A stretch of DNA of 64,000 nt, taken from the NCBI GenBank assembly GCA_963710735.1, contig CAVQBN010000012.1, positions 1 to 64,000 of the forward strand. Reading direction: 5' to 3'. The stretch comes from FEN-1297 sp963710735. Its GTDB lineage: Bacteria; Bacteroidota; Ignavibacteria; Ignavibacteriales; Ignavibacteriaceae. Made by a program: the position numbers and the translations under genes. Position 1 is the first letter of the stretch. Each line of letters starts with the position of its first letter. The notes under the pieces were generated by a model. That model saw only the letters and a program-made list of their open reading frames with translations, had not been told where the DNA came from and did not search any database. Of this stretch, positions 8,760 to 18,800 are shown piece by piece.

Positions 8760-9455
8760 CTAATAAAGCTTAATACCTTTTTCCTCGGCTATCAGCTTAA
8801 TATTTTTAAGAATAATTTCTACTTGTTCTTCTATTGTAACTTTTGAAGTATCGACAACTATAGCATCATCGGCTTTTGTTAAAGGGCTTATCTCTCTAGT
8901 AGAATCTATTTCGTCTCGTTTTACCAAATTATTTTTAATATCGTTAACCGAAACCTCAATTCCTTTTTCCTCATATTCCTTTGCTCTTCTTTTTGCTCTC
9001 TGCTCAATTGAAGCAGTAAGAAAAATCTTTACATCTGCATTTGGAAAAACAACGGTCCCGATGTCTCTGCCTTCCATTACAACTCCGCCGTCCTTCATTG
9101 CCATTTCTCTTTGCTTGGATACTAATGCTTCTCTGACTTCCTTAATCTTGCTTACATCGCTTACTTTTGAATTAACTTCGCCGGTTCGAATATTATTTGT
9201 AATGTCTTCTCCGTCAACACTGACATGTGTAGATCCATTCAAAAACTTCAAATTAATATCGGAAGTCTCGGCAATTTTTATAACGGCATCAAAATTATTA
9301 AGAACATTATTTCGTATTGCTAAAAAGGTAACGGCTCTGTACATAGCCCCGGTGTCAATATATAAATAACCCAACTTTTGGGCGACAAGCTTAGCAGAAG
9401 TACTCTTACCGGAACCTGCCGGACCGTCAATTGCGACTATTAATCTTTTTGACAT
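8760..9455 (-). CDS. cmk: Cytidylate kinase
   Basis: Phosphorylates CMP and dCMP with ATP. The P-loop DGPAGSGKSTSAK is at the N-terminus, followed by IDTGAMYRA and the substrate-binding EGRDIGTVVFP region. I start at the ATG of MSKRLIVAIDG (9455), because the upstream ATG at 9464 adds only three residues before the usual family start. About 231 residues is normal for the family. rpsA follows about 125 bases downstream. Confidence 0.92.
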   Translation of the reverse strand: MSKRLIVAIDGPAGSGKSTSAKLVAQKLGYLYIDTGAMYRAVTFLAIRNNVLNNFDAVIKIAETSDINLKFLNGSTHVSVDGEDITNNIRTGEVNSKVSDVSKIKEVREALVSKQREMAMKDGGVVMEGRDIGTVVFPNADVKIFLTASIEQRAKRRAKEYEEKGIEVSVNDIKNNLVKRDEIDSTREISPLTKADDAIVVDTSKVTIEEQVEIILKNIKLIAEEKGIKLY

Positions 9456-9563
9456 AGAATACAAAAATATGGAATATTTTTACAATTTTCAAAAAATCAG
9501 CTGGATATTTCTTACACTTAAATTAGAGTAAAAATTGAGGTAAATATTGGCTGGAATTTATGT

Positions 9564-11253
9564 CTATTTAACTTCTTCTCCGCCTAACTCATTGATAATG
9601 GCATTAATATATGGATCATCATCAGACTGAGGTTTGGTTTCATTTTTTTCAATTTTTTGAGTATCAAGCATTATATTGGGATCAATTTTTGCCCCATCTT
9701 TTAAATGGAATATGATTCTTTTACCAAAGTATTCCATGCTTTTTTTTGCTAAATAATCCTGGTTTCGTCTTATTATATCTTTTCCATGGGAATCTTCGCT
9801 GAAAATATTTAGATCGTTTCCTTCAAGATTTATTAGCTTTACGCTTTTTATAAATGGGCCGAACATTAAACCTTTTTCGGCATTTACGGATTCCACAAAT
9901 CCTGCCCATTTCTTAACTACATTATCAAATGAAAACTGAGGATTTTCAACGTTTGCTGCGTTATTTAAATCTTGAGTAATTGCCGGGCTGTATTTGGGGG
10001 ATTTTTTAGGCGGAATGGTTTCTCTTTCAGAGTTGAGCTTTATATCTTTTTTAGGATAAGAAGCAGAACTTTTACCGGCTTCTTATTTCCTGCTCATGAG
10101 TGATTGAGTTTGTATCGATTGAGCTTGAGTTACCTAAATCATTAATTATTTCACTAATTGTAGCCGATCTTTCGAGCCCGATTAAATGACTTAAAGAAAT
10201 CTCGATTTTTAATTTTTGATTCTGAGAGTAACGTAATTCCTGTTGAGTTTTGTTTAAAAAGTTAAGTAGTCTTAATAGATCACCTTCTGAAAATTTATCT
10301 ATATATTCTAAATATCTGGTTTTATAAATATCAGCAGATTCAACAAGATTAGAATTTTTAGTTAAGATGACAGTCATTATATTTCTAAAATGTTCAATTA
10401 AACCATCCATAAAATCTATAAAGTTCCAGCCGTTATCATAAATTGAATTTGAAACATCGAATACCGCTTTATAATTTTTATCTAAAATTGCATCGGAAAT
10501 CGTGAAATATATTTCATCATCTACCAGGTTTAACATTTTAGAAACAGTTGAAGAGTCTATATTATTTCCGCAAAATGCAACCACCTGATCGAAAAAGCTT
10601 TCGGCATCCCGAAGTGCGCCATCCGATTTTTTTGCAATGATAGTTAAAGTCTTATCATCAATCTTAATCTTTTCGCTTTCTGCGATTTTATTTAGTAAAG
10701 ATTTAATAGTATCAAGCTGAATTCTTCTGAAATCAAATCTCTGACATCTTGAAATAATGGTCAGCGGAACTTTATGAACATCTGTTGTTGCAAAAATAAA
10801 AATTGTATGTGCTGGTGGTTCTTCAAGAGTTTTTAGGAATGCATTGAATGATTCCTTGGTTAACATATGAACTTCATCAATAATATAAATTTTATACTTT
10901 CCCCTGGTCGGCGCATATTTAACCGAATCCCGCAAAGTCCTTATTTCATCAATTCCTCTGTTTGATGCGCCGTCAATTTCAATGATATCCAAAGACTGCG
11001 TGGATTGAATAGACTTACACATTTCGCATTCGTTGCAAGGTTCGTAATCCTGAGGATTTAAACAATTCAAGGCCTTAGCAAGAATCCGTGCAGTGGTTGT
11101 TTTGCCTACTCCGCGCGGCCCTGTAAAAAGATAAGCGTGCGCAATCCGGTTATTCTTTAATGCGTTTTTTAATGTTGCTGTTATATGTTCCTGCCCAACA
11201 ACTTCGTTGAATCTTTGCGGCCGCCATTTTCTTGCTGTTACAACAAATGCCAT
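9564..11253 (-). CDS. dnaX: DNA polymerase III gamma/tau subunit, frame change near residue 390
   Basis: Residues 1-393 form the clamp-loader AAA+ ATPase: Walker A GPRGVGKTT, four zinc-binding Cys in CLNPQDYEPCNECEMC, DEVHML and SRC motifs. The frame then stops at 10072-10074. A second frame, open from 10082 to 9564, encodes a Lys-rich linker and a tau-type tail (NVVKKWAGFVESV...). The two frames overlap only in 10075-10083, and joining them needs one base to be skipped. E. coli makes a short gamma and long tau through a -1 slip; here the required shift is +1 and no slippery A run is at the site. It may be a sequence error or real frameshifting. Confidence 0.85.
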
Positions 11254-11294
11254 TTATACCTTTAATATTTTATTTAACGGTTATTAAAATGAAA

Positions 11295-11783
11295 TTAAAT
11301 AATCTCTTCTGTCAAATAACTGCAAATATCTTCTAAATACTTTTTATCGATTTCGTTAAAAGAATCATAAGAATAACTATCAAGGTCCAATACACCAAAT
11401 AGCTTTTCTTTTTTTACAAGAGGAATAACTAATTCTGATTTTGAATCTGTATCGCAAAAAATATGTCCCGGAAATTTATTTACATCGGGAACAATTATCG
11501 TCTCAAGTTTTTTAGCAGCAGTTCCGCAGACGCCTTTTCCCATCTCAATTTTTGTACAAGCTAATTTTCCTTGAAACGGTCCAAGATATAATTTTTCTCC
11601 ATCAGATAAATAAAAACCTACCCAATTTATCTTTTCAAAAGTTTGTTTTAAAGCCGCAGCAAAATTGGAAAGATTTGAAAGCCAGTTATCATTTTTATCT
11701 AATAAAGATTTTAATTGTCTGTTTAGTAAGATATACTGATTTTCCAGAGTAAGGTTTTTATCAACTGAAATTGTTTCTGCCAA
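11295..11783 (-). CDS. Free methionine-(R)-sulfoxide reductase, GAF type
   Basis: A 162-residue GAF-domain protein that reduces free Met-R-sulfoxide. Cys76, Cys86 and Cys110 have the same spacing (10 and 24) as the three redox cysteines of E. coli fRMsr, in the motifs LACTKIEMGKGVCGTAA and HIFCDTDSKSE. The start is a TTG directly after the lon stop (TAATTG), which implies translational coupling with lon; I see no strong ribosome site of its own. The pairing fits a protein-damage/oxidative stress role. Confidence 0.85.
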   Translation of the reverse strand: MAETISVDKNLTLENQYILLNRQLKSLLDKNDNWLSNLSNFAAALKQTFEKINWVGFYLSDGEKLYLGPFQGKLACTKIEMGKGVCGTAAKKLETIIVPDVNKFPGHIFCDTDSKSELVIPLVKKEKLFGVLDLDSYSYDSFNEIDKKYLEDICSYLTEEII

Positions 11784-14231
11784 TTATTTCGCTTTCTTTT
11801 TTGTTTTCTTCGCTGTTTTTTTCACCGTATTACCTAAGACCTTTAAATCTTTAAATAAATAGGGAATTGCATCTTCTATTTTTTCGACAGGAATTATTTT
11901 TAATCCTTCTTTTACAGCATCCTGAATTTCTTTCAAATCGATTTCATTTTCTTTAGGTATTAATATTGTTTTGATATTATTGCGTTTAGCTGCTAATAAT
12001 TTTTCATTTAATCCACCGATAGGGAGTACATTTCCTCTAAGAGTTATTTCTCCAGTCATTGCTACATCATTAGCCGCAGGTTTTCCGCTTATTGCAGACA
12101 ATAACGCCATTGCCATAGTAATACCTGCCGAAGGCCCGTCTTTAGGTATTGCTCCTTCAGGAAGATGAATATGTATTTCTTTCCCTTTGTAGAAATTCGG
12201 CTCGAGACAAAGTTCCTTTGCCCTGGATCGAATGTAACTTAAAGCAGCTTGCGCCGATTCTTTCATAACATTACCTAACTGGCCGGTAAGAGTTAATTTT
12301 TCTGAGCCATTCATTATTGTAACATCAACATCAAGAATATCGCCGCCGACACTTGTCCACGCTAAACCGGTAACACTTCCTACTCTGTATTCCTGGTTGT
12401 GTTTATGAGTCCTGTAACGCGGTACTTTTAGATATTCTTCTACTTTTTCTTCGTCAACAACAATTTTTTGTTTTATTTTTTTCTTCCCGTTTGAAGATTC
12501 TTTAAGAACAATATCGCGAGCCAATTTTCTGCAGACAGAAGCAAGTTCCCGCTCAAGATTTCTAACACCTGCTTCCCGGGTATATTCGGTAATTATTTTT
12601 TTAATAGCGCCATCAGTCAAAGTTACGTTTTTGTTATTTAGTCCATGATTTTCCAACTGTTTGGGAAGTATGTGTCTTTTTGCTATTTCAATTTTATCAT
12701 ATTCAAGATAACCGGGCAGCTCAATAATTTCCATTCTATCTTGTAGCGGTAAAGGAATATTATACCTAACATTTGCGGTTGTAATAAACATTACCTGGGA
12801 AAGATCATAATCTACTTCAAGGTAATGATCGTTAAAAGTATGGTTTTGTTCAGGGTCTAAAACCTCAAGCATTGCAGAAGATGGATCTCCTCTGAAGTCC
12901 ATACTCATTTTATCAATTTCATCCAGAAGCATTACTGGATTTATGGTGCCGGCTTTCTTCATTGATTGAACTATTTTACCAGGCATCGAGCCAATGTAAG
13001 TTCTTCGATGGCCCCTAATTTCTGCTTCATCACGAATGCCGCCCAAACTTATTCTTACAAAATTTCTTCCAAGTGCTCTTGCAATTGATTTGCCGAGAGA
13101 AGTTTTACCCACTCCTGGAGGTCCAACAAGGCAAAGAATTTGTCCTTTCATTTGTTTTACCAAATTAAGAACTGCTATGTGTTCTATTATTCTCTCTTTT
13201 GGTTTTTCTAATCCAAAATGATCTTCATTTAAAATACTCTGGACATGAGAAATATCAAGATTATCTTTTGTCCTTTTTGACCATGGAACATCAATCAGCC
13301 AATCGAGATAATTCCGTATTACAGTCGATTCGGGAGACATAGAAGGAGTTTTTTTAAGTTTGTTTAATTCTTCTAGGGCCTTTTCTTCTGCCTCTTTTGC
13401 CATTTTGGCTTTCTTTATCTGCTCTCTAATTTTCACAAACTCAGGTGTGGAATCTTCTTCTTCACCAAGCTCATCTTGAAGAATTTTTATTTGTTCCTGA
13501 ATAATAAACTTTCTCTGGGTTTTGGCTATATTCTCTTGAACTTTATTGTCAATTTCTTTTTCAATTTTTAGAATGTCAATTTCGGAGTTTAAGATCTTTA
13601 TCACTTCATAAAATTGTTCTTTGATGGTAAATTTTTGCAAGATTCCTTGCTTTACTTCAATAAGCTGATTAATATTTGCCGCCACATAGAAAAGTTTTCT
13701 GTCAGGTTCTTCAATATTTTCAAAAGCTGTTACTGCTTCATTTGGAATGTTTCGGCTGATTTTTACATAGTCTTTAAATAGTTGAGACATTTGCCGGGTA
13801 AGCGCATTCATTTCATGATCATGTTTCACTTCCGGTACGATAACTTCAATATTCGCCTCAAAGAAATTTTTATTATCTGTAAATTCAACAATTCTGCCCT
13901 GAAGCAATCCATCAACTAAAATTTTCATTAACCCGTTAGGCAGTTTAAGAATTTGTACAATCTTGGCTATCGTTCCCTCGGCATAAATATCTTCTTTTTT
14001 AGGATCTTCAATATTCGATCTTTTTTGTGTAGAAAGAAAAATATATTTAGTTTCGTCATTTGCGTAATTTGCAGCTCTAATTGATTGTTCACGTCCCACT
14101 AACACAGGGAAAATCATATATGGGAAAATTACTATATCGCGCAGCGGTAATATCGGAAGTGTTCCCGGTATATTATCTACTATCGATGTATCATCCTTTG
14201 TCTTTTTGTCCAACTCGCTAAATTCTTTCAA
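11784..14231 (-). CDS. lon: ATP-dependent protease Lon
   Basis: An 815-residue LonA protease. The N-terminal substrate-binding domain starts with LPILPLRDIVIFPYM; coiled-coil helices follow; the AAA+ module has Walker A GPPGVGKTS and Walker B LLDEIDK; the C-terminal protease domain has the catalytic Ser in KDGPSAG and the catalytic Lys in GGLNEKLLAAKR. The tail is Lys-rich. It degrades damaged and regulatory proteins in the cytoplasm. The Met sulfoxide reductase gene follows without a gap. Confidence 0.96.
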   Translation of the reverse strand: MKEFSELDKKTKDDTSIVDNIPGTLPILPLRDIVIFPYMIFPVLVGREQSIRAANYANDETKYIFLSTQKRSNIEDPKKEDIYAEGTIAKIVQILKLPNGLMKILVDGLLQGRIVEFTDNKNFFEANIEVIVPEVKHDHEMNALTRQMSQLFKDYVKISRNIPNEAVTAFENIEEPDRKLFYVAANINQLIEVKQGILQKFTIKEQFYEVIKILNSEIDILKIEKEIDNKVQENIAKTQRKFIIQEQIKILQDELGEEEDSTPEFVKIREQIKKAKMAKEAEEKALEELNKLKKTPSMSPESTVIRNYLDWLIDVPWSKRTKDNLDISHVQSILNEDHFGLEKPKERIIEHIAVLNLVKQMKGQILCLVGPPGVGKTSLGKSIARALGRNFVRISLGGIRDEAEIRGHRRTYIGSMPGKIVQSMKKAGTINPVMLLDEIDKMSMDFRGDPSSAMLEVLDPEQNHTFNDHYLEVDYDLSQVMFITTANVRYNIPLPLQDRMEIIELPGYLEYDKIEIAKRHILPKQLENHGLNNKNVTLTDGAIKKIITEYTREAGVRNLERELASVCRKLARDIVLKESSNGKKKIKQKIVVDEEKVEEYLKVPRYRTHKHNQEYRVGSVTGLAWTSVGGDILDVDVTIMNGSEKLTLTGQLGNVMKESAQAALSYIRSRAKELCLEPNFYKGKEIHIHLPEGAIPKDGPSAGITMAMALLSAISGKPAANDVAMTGEITLRGNVLPIGGLNEKLLAAKRNNIKTILIPKENEIDLKEIQDAVKEGLKIIPVEKIEDAIPYLFKDLKVLGNTVKKTAKKTKKKAK

Positions 14232-14442
14232 GCGTAATCTCCTTTAATTTTACAACGTAAATTGATCTTGAAATATACCAAAATTCATTCCTGCTATCAA
14301 GGAATGAAAAAGCGTAGTTACCGAGTAAAACACATAAATGTTTTAAATAATTTATTTAATTAATCATTTGATCCTTATGTTAATCGCTCAAATTCTTGTC
14401 TCCAATTTTTTCTTATATTTGTAATCAAAATAAAGGAATAAT

Positions 14443-15210
14443 ATGATTGAAGATGTTATAAAAATTGCCAAAGAAGCAGGTGCCGTTGTTAAAGAAGGAT
14501 TTGGAACAAATTTTAATATTGAATATAAAACCAACGAATCTAATTTAGTTACTGCGATTGATAAAGCCAGTGAAAAATTAATTACTGAGTTCATAAAAAA
14601 GAGTTACCCTTCGCATGGAATTCTTGCCGAGGAAGGCGGGGAGATTAAAAGTACTTCTGAATATGTTTGGGTTGTTGATCCGATTGATGGAACTACAAAC
14701 TTTGCACATGGTTTGCCTATTTTTTCTGTTTCAATCGGAGTTCAAAAAAAAGGTAAAACAATCGCAGGGGTTGTTTATGATGTAATGAATGATATTGCTT
14801 ATTCAACCGAGTTAGGCGGCGGTTCATTTGCAAATGGTAAAAAGCTTAGTGTAAATAAAAATGATAAATTAAGTCATGCGGTTCTAGTTACAGGATTTCC
14901 ATACAATATTGCTGATAATCCTGAGAATGCCCTGGAAAAATTTTCAGCACTTACCAAAGCTTCCAGAGCAGTTAGAAGATTAGGATCGGCGGCAATTGAT
15001 CTTTGTTATGTTGCCAGAGGCGTATTTGACGGATTCTGGGAAGTTCAGCTGCATCCTTGGGATATGTGTGCAGGTAAATTAATTGTTGAAGAAGCAGGTG
15101 GTTTGGTTACTGATTTTAAGGGGAAAGACATAGATATTTTTTCTCAAAAGATTTTAGCAACCAACGGAAAAATCCATAATGTGATGATTGAATTTTTAGA
15201 AAATAATTAG
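14443..15210 (+). CDS. suhB: Inositol monophosphatase family protein
   Basis: A 255-residue member of the Mg-dependent, Li-sensitive phosphatase family. The metal-binding motifs are present: EEGGE, WVVDPIDGTTNFAHG and HPWDMCAGKLIVEEAGG. Likely substrates are myo-inositol or related sugar monophosphates; the symbol reflects the closest general match rather than a proven role. AAAGGA precedes the ATG, and TATATTTG at 14414-14421 resembles the Bacteroidota -7 box (TAnnTTTG). Convergent with the acyl-CoA synthetase gene. Confidence 0.88.
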   Translation: MIEDVIKIAKEAGAVVKEGFGTNFNIEYKTNESNLVTAIDKASEKLITEFIKKSYPSHGILAEEGGEIKSTSEYVWVVDPIDGTTNFAHGLPIFSVSIGVQKKGKTIAGVVYDVMNDIAYSTELGGGSFANGKKLSVNKNDKLSHAVLVTGFPYNIADNPENALEKFSALTKASRAVRRLGSAAIDLCYVARGVFDGFWEVQLHPWDMCAGKLIVEEAGGLVTDFKGKDIDIFSQKILATNGKIHNVMIEFLENN

Positions 15211-15258
15211 TTTGATTGTTTTATTTTAATCAATAATTTTATAAGAATGCTGAATAAA

Positions 15259-17073
15259 TTATTTATTATACATTTCCTCAATCAAATGTCCGTATCTCTC
15301 TTCAACAAATTTACGGCGAACCTTTAAACTTGGTGTAATTTCACCACCTTCAAGGCTGAACGGTTTATCTAGCAGTGCGAACTTACGTACTCTTTCATAG
15401 TTTGCAAGCTTCTTTTGTACGCCTGCCATATCTTTTTCAATTAGGCTGTAAATTTCTTTGGTTTTAATTAATTCTTCCAAACTATCATATTCAATTTTAT
15501 GGGAATCTGCATATTCTTTAACTGCTTCGAAATCCGGTACAATTAAAGCGCTTAGAAACATTCTTCTATCGCCAATCAGTACAAATTGATCAATAAATTT
15601 ACTGGCCAAAAAGAGATTTTCAATTGGAGTCGGAGCTATATATTTTCCTGCAGATGTTTTAAATAAATGTTTCTTCCGATCGGTTATCATTAAAAAGCCC
15701 TCGGAATCAAAAACTCCAATATCTCCGGTATGCAGCCAGCCTTCTTTTAAAACTTCTTCAGTTTCTTTTTTATTCTTAAAATAACCTTGCATAATATTCG
15801 GACCTCTGGCAAGAATTTCTCCATCACTTGCAATTTTAATTTCAACATTTGGAAACGGTTTGCCTACTGTTCCGAATTTATAATCATCAATTTTATTTGC
15901 CGCAATTACGGGCGCAGATTCTGTTAATCCATATCCCTCAACAATTTGTAGCCCGACGGCTTCAAAAAATTCACCTAAATCCCGGGAAAGAGGTGCGCCA
16001 CCTGAAATAAAGAATCTAAGTTTTCCCCCTGTCTTTTCTCTTATTTTTTGAAATACCAGTTTATCGGCTAACTTATGTTTAATCGATAAACTTACTGTAG
16101 ACGAACCGGTTTTTTTAGCCTTAGCATATTCTCTACCGATTTCAATTGCCCAGTAAAATATTTTTTGTCTTGATGCCGGTTGGCTTTCGATATTCCTAAT
16201 TAATTTTGAATAAATTCTTTCAAAAAGGCGGGGGACAGTGGTAATGATTGTCGGGTGTACTTCAACCATATTTTGTGCAACAGATTCAATACTTTCCGCG
16301 TAATAGATTGTTCCGCCTGAAGAGAAAGCCGTATAATAGCCAGCCATCCTTTCAAATATATGACATAAAGGAAGGAAAGAAAGGAATACATCGTTTTGAT
16401 TAATCGGGAAAGTTTCCAGTGCTGAATTTACATTAGATAAAATATTTTTGTGAGTCAGTAAAACACCTTTGGGTTCGCCGGTAGTTCCGGAAGTATAAAT
16501 GATCGTGCAATAATCGGTATCTTTGATTGCTTTGATTGAGTCACTAAAAAAATTAAAATGGTTTGCTTTAAAAATAACTCCTGTGTCTTGAACTTCTTTA
16601 AATGAATGAAGCTGTTTATTATCTACAATAATATCTTTTTCATTAAGAACTACTATAAATTTTAAATACCTGCATTTATCTATGATCTTTAAAATCTTAT
16701 TCAATTGTAATTTATTTGATACGATTACTGCTTTTGACTCGGAATTATTCAAAATAAATTCAAAAGATTCGGCAGTAAGAGATGGATAAATCGGGACATC
16801 AACAGCACCCAAACCTAAGATTGCCATGTCAGAAAAAACCCATTCCGGCCTGTTCTCTGAAATTATAGCGACTTTATCGCCTTGCTTTATACCAAGCGAG
16901 GCAAGTCCGTTTGCAAAGTTTTCAGTTTGCTCTTTAAATTCCTTATAAGAAATTCCTTCGTACTTGCCCTCAACCTTTCGCATTATTAAATTATTTTTTG
17001 CTGTCTTAGAGTGTTCTTCGGTAAGATAGACGAACATTTCAGGTATAGTTTTGAAGGCTTTTAAAATTGCCAT
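15259..17073 (-). CDS. Long-chain acyl-CoA synthetase (AMP-forming)
   Basis: A 604-residue ANL-superfamily ligase that activates fatty acids to acyl-CoA through an acyl-adenylate. The P-loop YTSGTTGEPKGVLLTH, the VEGYGLTES motif and the hinge GWLHTGDIG with DRKKHLFKTSAGKYIAP are all present. The last motif is typical of the FadD15/long-chain group. Substrate chain length cannot be read from sequence. It is a single gene with its own upstream region; its product could supply acyl-CoA to the lipid genes at 31-37 kb. Confidence 0.9.
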   Translation of the reverse strand: MAILKAFKTIPEMFVYLTEEHSKTAKNNLIMRKVEGKYEGISYKEFKEQTENFANGLASLGIKQGDKVAIISENRPEWVFSDMAILGLGAVDVPIYPSLTAESFEFILNNSESKAVIVSNKLQLNKILKIIDKCRYLKFIVVLNEKDIIVDNKQLHSFKEVQDTGVIFKANHFNFFSDSIKAIKDTDYCTIIYTSGTTGEPKGVLLTHKNILSNVNSALETFPINQNDVFLSFLPLCHIFERMAGYYTAFSSGGTIYYAESIESVAQNMVEVHPTIITTVPRLFERIYSKLIRNIESQPASRQKIFYWAIEIGREYAKAKKTGSSTVSLSIKHKLADKLVFQKIREKTGGKLRFFISGGAPLSRDLGEFFEAVGLQIVEGYGLTESAPVIAANKIDDYKFGTVGKPFPNVEIKIASDGEILARGPNIMQGYFKNKKETEEVLKEGWLHTGDIGVFDSEGFLMITDRKKHLFKTSAGKYIAPTPIENLFLASKFIDQFVLIGDRRMFLSALIVPDFEAVKEYADSHKIEYDSLEELIKTKEIYSLIEKDMAGVQKKLANYERVRKFALLDKPFSLEGGEITPSLKVRRKFVEERYGHLIEEMYNK

Positions 17074-17456
17074 TTATTGCTCCTAAGAATTACATTTGTG
17101 AAAATAACTTCGATGTTTAAGAAAAACAAGAAAATTAAACTTAGACGCTGTCTAAATTTCAAATTTAATCCATGATAAAATTATCCGATAATTATATTTC
17201 TACCATAATTCTTAGATAAAATGGTTATAACGGCTAATTTCAAACTAAAAAAAATTTGCCAGCAAGTAAAACAATTCAAACATTAGTTGTAATCCGAAGT
17301 ACAAAAGGTGAACATTTTAAAAATGTCAAATTGTTTAAATTGATTATATATCCTAAAAGATGTAATTTTTGAATTATTTTTAAGAAGTTTTGTTAGAACC
17401 AGCCAATCATTTGGTCTAACTAGAAAACATACCGTTAAAAAATAAAAGGATTTTAA
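17074..17456. other. Intergenic region between divergent genes
   Basis: This 383-base stretch separates the divergent acyl-CoA synthetase and sucC genes and should hold both promoters. The only structure I see is an inverted repeat at 17392-17420 (GTTAGAACC, 12-base loop, GGTCTAAC, one bulged A), ending 36 bases before sucC. It may be an operator or leader hairpin. No gene is visible. Confidence 0.5.
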
Positions 17457-18623
17457 ATGAAAATTCACGAATATCAGGCAAAAGAAATTTTAAGAAAGTT
17501 TAATGTTTCGGTCCCCAACGGGAAGGTCGCTTTTTCTTCGGATGAAGCAGTTCAAATAGCACAGAATGAAATTGGCGGAGATGTTTGGGTTGTTAAAGCT
17601 CAGATACATGCCGGTGGCAGAGGTAAAGGCGGCGGTGTTAAAGTAGCAAAGAATTTAGTTGAAGTTAGAGATTTAGCAAATCAAATACTTGGGATGAATC
17701 TGGTAACTCACCAAACCGGCCCGGAAGGAAAAATAGTTAAACGTCTTCTTGTAGAACAGGGCGTTAATATAGAAAAAGAATTTTATGTGGGAATTACTCT
17801 GGATAGAGCAATCTCTAAAAATGTCGTAATGGTTTCAACAGAAGGCGGGGTTGAAATAGAAAAAGTAGCTGCCGAATCTCCTGAAAAAATAGTTAAAGAA
17901 GTTGTCGAACCTGAATTAGGTTTGCAGCAATATCAAGCAAGAAAATTAGCTTTTTCCCTTGGACTGGAAGGGACTCAGCATAAAAACGCGGTTAAATTTT
18001 TAATCGGATTATATAATGCGTACATAAAAAGCGATTGTTCCTTGGCAGAAATAAATCCTTTGGTTGTTACTAAAGAAGGAAGTGTAATTGCGCTTGATGC
18101 CAAAATGAATTTTGATGACAATGCTCTTTATCGTCATCAGGATGTAGTCGAATATCGTGATCTTGATGAAGAAGATCCGCTCGAAATTGAAGCATCAAAG
18201 TTCAGCTTAAATTACATTAAACTTGATGGCAATGTAGGCTGTATGGTTAACGGTGCAGGATTAGCAATGGCGACAATGGATATTATTAAACTTGCCGGCG
18301 GAGAACCTGCAAACTTTTTGGACGTCGGCGGCGGTGCAAATAAAGAAACTGTTTCAAACGGTTTTAAGATTATTCTTTCTGATCCTAATGTGAAAGCAAT
18401 ATTAATTAATATTTTCGGCGGGATTGTAAGATGCGACCGTGTAGCTCAAGGAGTTATTGACGCTACAAAAGAAATTAATGTAAATATTCCGATTGTAGTT
18501 CGACTTGAAGGTACCAATGCAATAGAAGCCGGTGTTCTTTTGAAGGAATCCGGTTTGAATTTTGAAGTTGCAACTAGTTTGAAAGACGCTGCTGAAAAAG
18601 TTACTGCTGTTTTAAGAAACTAA
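17457..18623 (+). CDS. sucC: Succinate-CoA ligase (ADP-forming) subunit beta
   Basis: A 388-residue protein with the ATP-grasp N-terminus (MKIHEYQAKEIL, then VVKAQIHAGGRGKGGGVK) and the C-terminal ligase domain (MVNGAGLAMATMD, NIFGGIVRCDRVA). It makes succinate and ATP from succinyl-CoA in the TCA cycle, as a complex with SucD. The start ATG is preceded by AAAGGA. No sucD follows here; the next gene is a TPR protein after a terminator, so the alpha subunit must be elsewhere. Confidence 0.96.
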   Translation: MKIHEYQAKEILRKFNVSVPNGKVAFSSDEAVQIAQNEIGGDVWVVKAQIHAGGRGKGGGVKVAKNLVEVRDLANQILGMNLVTHQTGPEGKIVKRLLVEQGVNIEKEFYVGITLDRAISKNVVMVSTEGGVEIEKVAAESPEKIVKEVVEPELGLQQYQARKLAFSLGLEGTQHKNAVKFLIGLYNAYIKSDCSLAEINPLVVTKEGSVIALDAKMNFDDNALYRHQDVVEYRDLDEEDPLEIEASKFSLNYIKLDGNVGCMVNGAGLAMATMDIIKLAGGEPANFLDVGGGANKETVSNGFKIILSDPNVKAILINIFGGIVRCDRVAQGVIDATKEINVNIPIVVRLEGTNAIEAGVLLKESGLNFEVATSLKDAAEKVTAVLRN

Positions 18624-18652
18624 GCGAAAAGCTGTGATAACGAGCTTAAAAG

Positions 18653-18677
18653 AACCCTGTGTAAAACTCACAGGGTT
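18653..18677 (+). terminator. Intrinsic terminator after sucC
   Basis: A perfect 9-bp stem (AACCCTGTG pairing with CACAGGGTT) with a seven-base loop, followed by a T run. It lies 30 bases after the sucC stop and confirms that sucC ends its transcript here. Confidence 0.9.
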
Positions 18678-18800
18678 TTTTATGAAATTTGTTTGATGAA
18701 GCTATACATTATTAAACAAAATTGAGTTAAAATCAACTTGATTTTAGATTATAATAGTAATACATTTTTTCGCAATCTTTACAACCCTTTGGAGATTTAA

